DNA of 64,000 bases from RI-153 sp041391225 (GTDB lineage Bacteria > Chloroflexota > Anaerolineae > Caldilineales > Caldilineaceae). The position numbers and the translations under genes are program-made. The notes beneath the pieces are model-generated. The model was not told the origin of the DNA. It ran no database searches and saw only the letters and a program-made list of their open reading frames with translations. Below are positions 1 through 7,090 of this stretch, in pieces. The DNA lies in contig JAWKOL010000015.1 in the NCBI GenBank assembly GCA_041391225.1, forward strand, positions 84,533 to 148,532, read 5' to 3'. Numbering within the stretch: the first letter of the stretch is position 1; each line of letters opens with the position of its first letter.

Positions 1-360
1 CGTCCTCGTTGCTGGTTTTCGCTTCTCGCAACTGCTTCGACTGTTCGAGATAGCGGCGTAAGGCATCCCACTCATCATCGACATTGCGCGTTCTAACGAG
101 GCCCAAGTCTGCCGGAGCATCATGCTTGTCCGGCGTCGTGGCGAAGTAGATGATTTGCTCAACGGATCATCCACCCAGCTTTCTTCGATGGCGATGCCAG
201 TGTCTACCACGTACATGCCGCCTGCATCATGCAGCGACACCTGCTGCCTATTGTCATGGGCGGAGACCACTGATTGCAGAACCCTTGCCACACCGAACGC
301 CAACATCTGATCGCTGATTGTGCCTGAGTGCTTGGGTACGAAGTATTGGGTCTGAAACAT
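1..360 (-). CDS. Unassigned gene next to cas3, 5' part only, frameshifted
   Basis: Partial gene leaving the window at its left edge; the start is ATG at 358-360, 130 bases downstream of cas3 on the same strand. The first ~60 codons begin MFQTQYFVPKHSGTISD. Near position 180 the frame slips: the unshifted frame turns into Arg/Ser-rich text, while the shifted frame continues as EQIIYFATTPDK, then VDDEWDALRRYLEQSK, which looks like real protein. Its place directly after cas3 suggests a Cas effector subunit (Cas8-like or another large subunit), but I recognise no diagnostic motif, so this is inference from position only. The full-length gene lies outside the window. Confidence 0.4.
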   Translation of the reverse strand, partial: MFQTQYFVPKHSGTISDQMLAFGVARVLQSVVSAHDNRQQVSLHDAGGMYVVDTGIAIEESWVDDPLSKSSTSPRRRTSMMLRQTWASLERAMSMMSGMPYAAISNSRSSCEKRKPATRT

Positions 361-490
361 TACTCCTCCTTGATTCAAGTTAACTCAAACCGGTTGCTGG
401 TGTAGTTCAAGTGACCAGTTATCACATAAGCGCAACTTGCGCGCACGATGTACAAGTATGCTAACAACGCATCGAAGTCCTTTGGCGGGA

Positions 491-2852
491 TCAGGAGCGA
501 GTTGATGTCTCCACCTCTACCCCACATACGCAGTTCCTCATCTTCCTCCGTATCCCAAGTTTTCGTGTCAGCGTTTCAAAAACCTGCTCTGCCGCCGAAT
601 GCAGATCGTATTCCTCGTACGAGGACGTGCTTGAGGCTATGATGCCGCGCCACTGCTGTGAGAATTCCTCGCGCAAGCGTTTAGGTATTCCCGAGCGGTT
701 GCCTGGCAATGAAGCGCGCTGCCGCCACAGTACTTTCACCGGCATGTTTAGGCCGTTCGCCCTTTCGAGTGGCGTTATTGCGTGCTGCGATATGGACTTC
801 ATCATCTGGATCGAAGTTGGTGTGAACCGCCATGTAGTCTGTGTCAACGATGAGTTGGCCGATGCCCTGTTGGTACAAGCGCACCCAGTGCTGCCAGCGC
901 TTGTCGAGTTTGCCCAGGTCATGGCAGGCGATGGCAAGGCGGATCGCTCGATCCAGCCCATCGGCGGGTATTTGCCCCATGCTAGCGAGGCGACGTTGTA
1001 CGTAGTCGTAGTCACCGCGGAAGTGCTGCTCATACACAGCAATCATGCGCTGAATATGTTCTTCGTAACTTTCCAAGGCGTATTTGAACGGTCCTCGAAA
1101 TTGGCCTCGTCGTTTCAGCCTTTGTGTTGACTGCCAATGGTTCGCCTTGTGCGCAGGTTCAATGCGAAAACCGAGTTTGTCGTCGTATGAACAAAACGCG
1201 CTGTTGATGGCAACCATCGCGCTGGTGTTGATCATATCGGCGTCGATAACTGGTTGCCAGCGAAACCGCTCTTCTACAGTGCTGTCCTCGCTCGCATCCG
1301 ACAGTGCAAGCGGATACTTCATCGTCCAGGGCGCGTCCTCGAACTCTGCGGCCTGGTACTCTTCGGCATACGCCTGCAAATCTCGCCATATCCCATGCAC
1401 GCTGCCGCGGAACAAGCTAAATCCCTGGCAAGCAAATGGGTTTCCCAGGTCCGCAGGGTCATCCGCCGCCAGAACCGTGACGCTGTCGATGCGACGAATA
1501 AGGCTTTGGCGATAGCTGCGCTCGTTTTCTTGCATCGTCTTGAAGATGTCTTCCCAGATCATGCCGCGTTGTGCCTTCATCGCATCCAGAAGCATACGAT
1601 CTGACTCGGTGTGAACCTCGTCGATGATCTCCTGTTCGCCCTCAAAGTCGATTTCCGCTCCATCGCGACGGGTGAAACTGTCCAAAGCAGACGCACAAAG
1701 CGACGCTGGATAGGGCAGATAGTCCGGTTTGGTGCCGCCATCCTTCAATTCCCGTTCGGGAACTGGGTAGATATGCACGTGTCCCTCTTCGCCGGGATAA
1801 CGTGCGCAGCGACCTGCCCGCTGGAAAACCGCATTGGCCGGCGCGATCTCGGTATGGAAGCGATCACAGGTGATGTCCAGCCCCACTTCAACCACCTGCG
1901 TTGCCACCAGAATGAAACTGTCAATCTGGCGCATGTCCTTGTCCTTGCCGAACTCGCGCTGGATCTCCGCCTCTTTGGCTTGCCGATCTTCCTGGGTGAA
2001 GCGGCTGTGCAGGAGACGAACTTCTGTTTTCGTCCCCTTCAATTTGTCGCACAGGGCGAGGAACAGGTCTTGCGCCCGCTTGACCTGATTGCAGACTACT
2101 ATCGACCGGGTGACGCCCTCCTCGCTGTGAGCTTCCAGGACACGTTCCGCGTTCAACGGCGCGTCTTTGACATGGTAAAAACGACGGCGCGGCGACTTGC
2201 CTGTACCCGATGCTATGCGTAAATACTCGGCCTTGGGGACGGTGACCACTTCGGCGTTAAGGATTTCGGCGAGTTCTGCCAGCATCGTGCTGGAGAATGT
2301 CGCCGTCATCAATACGAACGGAATGATATCCTTTAGCTTGGTCAACAACTGAAGCGTCGTCACTAGCGCCCCGGCTGCGCCTTCGCTTTCGTCTACCGGG
2401 AATAGGTGGAATTCATCAAAGATCAGATAAGAAGAGAAGATCGCGCCGGCATTGATGTTTCCTCGCCGTGGTGAGACCGAATACGGTACGGCCAACGCAC
2501 TGCTCAAACTCTGATCGATAGTGGCGAAGATCAGATCACCAGTGAATTCGGGATCTTCGGCGTGTTCGCCGGTTTGGATGCGTACATCCATTGCGTTCTC
2601 TGGCCTAAACCGACGTTGATGTCTCGACGCTAGATCCGTGTATTCGATTTGGAATTGATTCGCCAGCACACGCATCGGCACTGAGTAGACGCATTTCCTG
2701 GGGAAATTGCCGCCTTGGGCTTCGAAGAATGCCTCGATGAACGGCGAGAGCGCGGCGCGCGTCTTGCCCGCTCCTGTTGGTGCTTGAAGGATAACGGACT
2801 TGCCTTGGCGGATAATAGCCCGTACTCGTTCTTGATAAGGATAGAGTGTCAT
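491..2852 (-). CDS. cas3: CRISPR-associated helicase Cas3 with C-terminal HD domain, frameshift near 690
   Basis: Superfamily 2 helicase-nuclease that unwinds and degrades target DNA recruited by a type I Cascade complex. Visible motifs: Walker A APTGAGKT (residues 24-31), DEFH box (146-149), motif III TAT (183-185), motif VI QRAGRCAR (about 344-351). An HD nuclease signature lies after the helicase: ACHDLGKL near residue 642, then HAGES near 703. HD at the C-terminus is the reverse of most Cas3 proteins and is the arrangement described for subtype I-G (formerly I-U). The long frame ends at 681; the next frame supplies a further ~65 residues (EEYDLHSAAEQVFETLTRKL) to TGA 491, so one indel near 690 probably splits the gene. 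A WYL regulator gene ends 18 bases upstream. No CRISPR array is in the window. Confidence 0.85.
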
Positions 2853-2870
2853 CTGTTCGTCCGTTTCTCT

Positions 2871-3879
2871 TTAGTTTCGAAAAAAATCTGCTAACGTGCT
2901 CGAATCGTTTGTGGTCCCTGTGCGGGATGTGTGCCAGCCATAGCGTGTTGCCATTTCTCTTGACTCTCCTATCATCTCATCCCGCAACCAATCCGGCCCC
3001 AACACCTCGCAATCGGCGCCCCACCCGCGGATCCACGGGAGCATCTCGCGAGGTTCGGCAATGGGCGCTTGCCACAGCACGTCGCCGTTGTCCTGGACTT
3101 CGGTCTTTTCCAGTGGTGCCACACGCTTTCGCGTAAACGTTTGGCAGCGCCCGGCAGGCGCAGTGCGGCTCCGGCTCTTTTTCGCTGCGCCAGATGCCCC
3201 AGGCATAGCGCAGCAATTCGTCCTCGTCGTAGTCGTCGGGAGAGTGAACGTTTCGCCGCTCACGAAGGCGCGTTCCGCGGTCGAGGCGATAGGCCACGAT
3301 TTTGCCCAACGTGTCGCTTTGGCCGATCAGGTAGATGCTGTCGCTCACGGCGACGGTTCGATCAGGTAGATGGCGAGTGTGTCCGCGTACGGTTTGCTGC
3401 TGTCGAGTCCCTGGTAGCGCAGGCGCAACATGCGTTGCTCTGCCCAGGCCTGCGCCGCCGCCTCGAAGACCTTCTCGCGTGGGGGATCGGCGTTGCGCTG
3501 TAAGATCGTGTCCGCCGTCTTCACCAGCCGCTCTGTCATCGGTTGCTTGAGCGTGTGCGCCAACTTGCCCAAGCTGCTCGCCACCGCGTTGACCCGATTT
3601 TGCCTGCTGTGATGCCCGCCGCGCCGCCAGAATACAGCGACAGCGCCTCCTGCAAATTCCGCGGATCGTAGACAGATACTGGCTGCGGTCGATGCGATAG
3701 CGGTTTTCGTGATCCTTCTCGATGACGATGCCAAGTTCATCGCCCAAGGCCCGCCGATCTCGATAGACGGTGGTGCGGTCACATTAGAAACTCGGCCATC
3801 TCGCTGTCGGTATAGCCACGTTCACAGTACAGCCGCTCCATCCGCGCAGCCGTTCTGCTTTGTTCAATCCGTGTCCCAT
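2871..3879 (-). pseudogene. WYL-domain transcriptional regulator, CRISPR-associated, several frameshifts
   Basis: Reading across frames gives a DeoR-like helix-turn-helix (MERLYCERGYTDSEMAEFL, then DRTTVYRDRRALGDELGI), a linker, a WYL core (DTLAIYLIEPSP, AVSDSIYLIGQSD) and a WCX-like C-terminus (WIRGWGADCEVLGPDWLRDE), which is the standard order for WYL regulators of about 330 residues. At least four single-base shifts are needed between 3879 and 2871. The start ATG 3877-3879 (MGHGLNKAERLR) is chosen because it precedes the HTH directly. WYL proteins commonly regulate CRISPR-Cas or defence loci, and the gene ends 18 bases before cas3, so co-transcription is likely. Whether it is dead or the indels are sequence errors cannot be decided here. 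Confidence 0.75.
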
Positions 3880-3916
3880 CCTGCGATTCCCTTTCCAACG
3901 ATCTGAGTTCGTTGCG

Positions 3917-3945
3917 ACCTGCCGGGTTTCCGAAACCCGACAGGT
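3917..3945. repeat. Foldback repeat, ACCTGCCGGGTTT family, copy 1
   Basis: Imperfect inverted repeat with arms ACCTG/CAGGT and CGGGTTT/AAACCCG around CCG. The same design recurs at 23854-23887, where it lies inside the 3' end of fmdE, and at 42540-42570. Here it sits upstream of the WYL regulator start. Confidence 0.8.
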
Positions 3946-4027
3946 CTCCGCCGATGCCTAGCTTCGTATCTGTTTCAGAATCTAGCACACACTGCGTCAA
4001 AATCCCGCAACAACTGTCAAAATTCGT

Positions 4028-4236
4028 CTACTTGTTTGGGGCGAAGGGCCAGAGTCGGCCTTCGTCGTCTTCGTAGTAGGGTAGCCGGCCTCTTCCATAC
4101 TCGCCAACCGCCGCGACACCGTCGACCGTTCTGTGCCGGTTGCCCGTGCAATGTCCGCCGGACGAGCGCCGCTGTTTTCACGAATCACACGATCCACTTC
4201 GTCGAATTCCGGTTCCTTCTTGCGCCAAAATGCCAT
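4028..4236 (-). CDS. Small winged-helix DNA-binding protein, one frameshift
   Basis: About 69 residues: MAFWRKKEPEFDEVDRVI, then GARPADIARATGTERSTVSR, an HTH in which a recognition helix follows the AxIARATGxxRSTVxR pattern. After MEEAG the listed frame degenerates, but adding one C in the run GGCTACC restores AGLPYYEDDEGRLWPF, then APNK and stop TAG at 4028-4030, a sensible short acidic tail. The start ATG 4234-4236 is the first in frame with the conserved N-terminus. Probably a DNA-binding regulator; the target is unknown. Convergent or operonic relation to the WYL gene (starting at 3879, same strand) is possible. Confidence 0.6.
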
Positions 4237-4626
4237 ATGGTTCCTCCATCGAGTGAGCATCGGATAACGATGATCACAGGATCGAGGACGGTTGTTGCGC
4301 CTGCTGCAACACGGCGCGATCAATTTTGGACGAGTTTCAAAATTGGCGCTTGGACGCGCCAAATCCACCACCCCCACCAGGGACGGCTTTCACTGATGCG
4401 ATACCCTGCGTCCTTCTTCATTTCCTTCATGCGATGCCCTGCACGGAACAAAATCCAGCGCGTCGAAACATTTCCACCGTCAGCGGGGAGTCGTTGGAGG
4501 GGTGCGTTGACGGGACGGTGGCGCTACGGAATGGGGCAAGTATACCCAATGGCTGGGAGGTGGACAAGCGCGAGATCAACCTTTCCAGGAAGCAACGGCA
4601 GCTTCCTGGAAGGCCGAGGTCGCGAT

Positions 4627-4881
4627 CACTTCGCCAGGAACGCGTCCACTGCGTTGCCCAGCGCGTCGGGCGCTTCTTCTTGCACGTAGTGACCCACGGT
4701 GGGCAGGCGCACGGTCTGCGCTTGGGGGAAGGTGCGCCTGCCACTGCAAAAGCTCTTTCTCGCGGAAGGCAATGTCCTTCATCCCCCACACAATGAGCAC
4801 GGGCTTCTCGGCGAGGACGTCGATCTTGTCCCAGAGCCGACCCAACCACGGCGTCGAGCCGATGATCTGGCGGGGGAAGAC
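4627..4881 (-). pseudogene. Alpha/beta hydrolase (haloalkane-dehalogenase-like) C-terminal remnant
   Basis: Text such as RQIIGSTPWLGRLWDKIDVL, KPVLIVWGMKDIAFR, then after a frame slip QAQTVRLPTVGHYVQEEAPD and the tail ALGNAVDAFLAK, matches the last ~85 residues of alpha/beta hydrolases of the haloalkane dehalogenase type. It includes the acid-residue region (WGMKD) and the catalytic His strand (GHYVQEEAPD). The nucleophile elbow and the N-terminal two thirds are absent, and the sequence upstream of 4881 is AT-rich and noncoding, so this is a truncated remnant. Confidence 0.6.
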
Positions 4882-4968
4882 ATTTCTAGACGAAGTATGC
4901 AAACAAGGAATAACACCATGCTACCACAAACAATGCCCAGATCTACTGTGTATCCCTGTAAAAAATAG

Positions 4969-4997
4969 TTGACACGACTTAGTCGTCATGCTATACT
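4969..4997 (+). promoter_or_regulatory. Sigma-70 promoter with spacer palindrome (candidate operator)
   Basis: TTGACA at 4969-4974 and TATACT at 4992-4997 are separated by exactly 17 bases, a near-perfect housekeeping promoter. Inside the spacer is the 13-base palindrome ACGACTTAGTCGT (4974-4986), placed where a bound repressor would block RNA polymerase. It drives the DUF2178-XRE pair, and the XRE protein encoded second is the obvious candidate ligand. Confidence 0.8.
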
Positions 4998-5056
4998 GGC
5001 GATGTCGTTTATTTTTTACATTGGGTACAATGTTTTTGACATGGGAGGTTGTGGAA

Positions 5057-5467
5057 ATGATGTCATTTCAGGAGAAGAGCTTGTGGGTGCAGTTCGTGGG
5101 TTTGATTGCTGTTTTTGGCCTTTACTTTTCCGTCGTCTTGCCCGCAAACACAGCGACGGTAATGCCGAACCAGGTCGGCCTGTTTGTGGGGATGGTCATC
5201 TTGCTCGTGATGTTCATGGTGACAGGTCACATCCTCATCGCGATCGTTGATCGGCGCACAGAGACGGATGAACGCGACCGCTTGTTCGAGCTGAAGGGTG
5301 AGCGTAATTCGTCCTATGTGTTGGCCACGGGCGTTTTCCTGTCTCTATGCGCGGCGATTTTCATCGAAGGAAACTTCGTCTTCACCCACCTGTTACTGGG
5401 GTTCTGGGTGCTGGCGCAGCTTGTGGAGATCGGATCGCAACTCTATTTCTATCGGCGGGGGGTGTGA
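5057..5467 (+). CDS. DUF2178-type four-TM membrane protein
   Basis: About 136 residues, starting MMSFQEKSLWVQFVGLIAVF. Four hydrophobic segments are separated by a charged cytoplasmic loop RRTETDERDRLFELKGERNS, the layout of DUF2178 proteins. The start at 5057 is preferred over the earlier ATG at 4988 because GGGAGG lies 8 bases upstream and because 4988 falls inside the promoter. The XRE regulator gene begins 3 bases after the stop. In many bacteria such membrane proteins pair with a ~70-aa XRE regulator; the function is not known. Confidence 0.8.
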   Translation: MMSFQEKSLWVQFVGLIAVFGLYFSVVLPANTATVMPNQVGLFVGMVILLVMFMVTGHILIAIVDRRTETDERDRLFELKGERNSSYVLATGVFLSLCAAIFIEGNFVFTHLLLGFWVLAQLVEIGSQLYFYRRGV

Positions 5468-5470
5468 CGA

Positions 5471-5695
5471 ATGGGCAAGCGTGGCGGCAGACTCAACAAC
5501 ACGATTCGCGCGCTTCGCTTTGGGCATGGTGAGATGACACAGCAAGCACTGGCGGATCAAGTAGGCGTGACCCGGCAGACGATCAACGCCATTGAAGGCA
5601 ACAAGTATTCCCCGTCGTTGGAAGTCGCCTTTCTCATCGCGCGCGTCTTCGACGTGCCGCTGGAGCAAGTTTTTCAGTATGAGGAAGGTGAATAG
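5471..5695 (+). CDS. XRE-family (Cro/CI-type) small transcriptional regulator
   Basis: 74 residues that are almost entirely one HTH: MTQQALADQVGVTRQTINAI, then EGNKYSPSLEVAFLIARVF, the YozG-like architecture of single-domain XRE regulators with a short acidic tail. It follows the DUF2178 gene by 3 bases and is surely co-transcribed. Autoregulation through the palindrome at 4974-4986 is inferred from operon structure. Its stop codon (GGTGAATAG) is already part of the foldback repeat that follows. Confidence 0.9.
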   Translation: MGKRGGRLNNTIRALRFGHGEMTQQALADQVGVTRQTINAIEGNKYSPSLEVAFLIARVFDVPLEQVFQYEEGE

Positions 5696-5772
5696 TGAAT
5701 AGGGATTGGTGATTGGGGCAGAGATCAGCGCGTACCTCTCCCCAATCACCAATCCCCATCACCTATTCACTA
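5686..5772. repeat. Foldback repeat, ATTGGTGATTGGGG family
   Basis: Left arm GGTGAATAGTG to GATTGGGG, right arm CCCCAATCACCAATCCCC to CCTATTCAC, about 30 bases each with a 25-base loop. It lies between convergent genes (XRE and the alcohol dehydrogenase) and supplies both of their stop codons. It may act as a bidirectional terminator, although neither side ends in a long T run. Confidence 0.75.
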
Positions 5773-6740
5773 TCCACCACCTTGATCACAACCTTGCCCT
5801 TGGCGTGTCCTTCTTCCAGGTAGCGCATGGCGTCGGCTGTCTCTGCCAGCGGGTAGCAGCGGTCAATCACGGGCTTGATCTTGCCGGCCTCGATGTGCTC
5901 GTTCAGGTAGACGAGATCGGCCGCGTTCGGTTTGGCTGTGGTCTGCGCGATCTTTTTGCCGTCGCGCGCCATGAATGCACCTAGCAGCAGCGCTTCGAAG
6001 ATCTGCCGGTTGGTGCCGCCCACCATGGCGTAGATGCCGCCGGGCTTGAGCGTGTTGACATATTGCTTCAACGGCACATAGCCGCCGATGCCCAGAATAA
6101 CGTCGTAGCGTTTGTCGAGTTTTGTGAAGTCTTCGTGCTTGTAATCGATAACGTGATCCGCACCGAGCTTGCGCGTCAACGTGACTTTGTTGGTGCTGCA
6201 TACTGCCGTCACCTCTACACCCAACAGTTTGGCAATCTGTACAGCGAAAGTACCCACCCCGCCAGACGCCCCGTTGATCAACACCTGCTGACCAGGCTTC
6301 ACCTGGCACGTGTCGCGCAGCGCTTGCAGCGCGGTGACAGCCGCCATCGGCACGCCCGCAGCCTCCTCGAACGAGAGATTGGTCGGCTTCGGCGCGACCA
6401 AACGCAGCGGCGCGCAGACGTATTCGGCAAACGCGCCGTCGGCAGCGCCCGCCATATCCGCATAGACGGCGTCGCCCGGCTGAAACCCGGTAACGTTCTT
6501 GCCCACGGCTTCCACCACACCGGCCACGTCGGCGCCGGGGATGTTGTTTTTGGGGCGGAACAGGCCACGCGCCAGCCGCGCCAGGAAGGGATCGGCGCGC
6601 ATGATGTGCCAATCGTAGGCGTTGAGCGCGGCGGCATGGACGCGGATCAGCACCTCGTCGTCCTTGGGCGTGGGGGTGGGGACGTCGCGCAGTTGCAGCA
6701 CATCGGGGGATCCGTATTGCGTGTAGTAAATGGCCTTCAT
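5763..6740 (-). CDS. MDR-family NAD(P)-dependent alcohol dehydrogenase/quinone oxidoreductase (ADH1)
   Basis: 325 residues. GroES-like N-terminal half (PGADVAGVVEAVGKNVTGF, GDAVYADM), then a Rossmann half with NGASGGVGTFAVQIAKLLG for NADPH binding and GADHVIDYKHEDF. No structural zinc Cys cluster is present, so it is of the zinc-independent quinone-oxidoreductase type acting on a small carbonyl or quinone. ATG 6738-6740 has GGAG just upstream, and the preceding ~76-aa gene stops 9 bases before it, so the two are translationally coupled. The paralogue ADH2 (18603-19616) ends the second cassette. The last residues (VDSE) are encoded by the repeat at 5686-5772. Confidence 0.92.
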   Translation of the reverse strand: MKAIYYTQYGSPDVLQLRDVPTPTPKDDEVLIRVHAAALNAYDWHIMRADPFLARLARGLFRPKNNIPGADVAGVVEAVGKNVTGFQPGDAVYADMAGAADGAFAEYVCAPLRLVAPKPTNLSFEEAAGVPMAAVTALQALRDTCQVKPGQQVLINGASGGVGTFAVQIAKLLGVEVTAVCSTNKVTLTRKLGADHVIDYKHEDFTKLDKRYDVILGIGGYVPLKQYVNTLKPGGIYAMVGGTNRQIFEALLLGAFMARDGKKIAQTTAKPNAADLVYLNEHIEAGKIKPVIDRCYPLAETADAMRYLEEGHAKGKVVIKVVDSE

Positions 6741-6749
6741 GGTGGTCTC

Positions 6750-6980
6750 CTAACCTTTCGTTCGCGAATTGACCGAGATCAGCCTCAGTCCCAGATTGTT
6801 GATGCGCCGCAAGACGCCGTACAGCGCCGCCTGATCCGCCAGTGCGCCGCGCAAAAGCGTGTCGCCGTCGTCGGTGGGCAGGACGCAGAGATCCTCGAAC
6901 CACGCCCGCCACTGCTCATCCAACTGGCCGTGGATCTTGATCTCGTACTGTGTGGGGCGATCTGTGTCGTCTCTCATCAT
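6750..6980 (-). CDS. ~76-aa conserved protein, DQAALHGxLR family, copy 1
   Basis: A small soluble protein of the four-copy family in this window. Conserved positions visible here: YEIKIHGQL, W..WF, DTLLRG, DQAALYGVLRRI, then GLRLISV. Copies at 10759, 20735 and 60325 share YxIxxxGxL, WxxWF, LxGxxxDQxALxxxLRxxxxxGLxLxxV. A beta-alpha-beta fold is likely from the alternation; I know no characterised homologue. It lies 110 bases after LuxR1 and 9 bases before ADH1, all on one strand. Two adjacent ATGs (6980, 6977) can start it; no clear ribosome-binding site is seen. Confidence 0.75.
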   Translation of the reverse strand: MMRDDTDRPTQYEIKIHGQLDEQWRAWFEDLCVLPTDDGDTLLRGALADQAALYGVLRRINNLGLRLISVNSRTKG

Positions 6981-7090
6981 GGCACAAGCGTAACGCCGTC
7001 TACGGTCCACGTCCCCACAGGAAACTGTAGTTGTGGGCATCAGAAACTGTAGGGCAGTCTGCCAGAATTGATCCGCGAAGACTTCGTGGA

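Noticed and set aside
4988..5056. Upstream start for the DUF2178 gene at ATG 4988
   Set aside because: It falls within the promoter (-10 at 4992-4997), so it cannot be in the transcript; ATG 5057 has GGGAGG.
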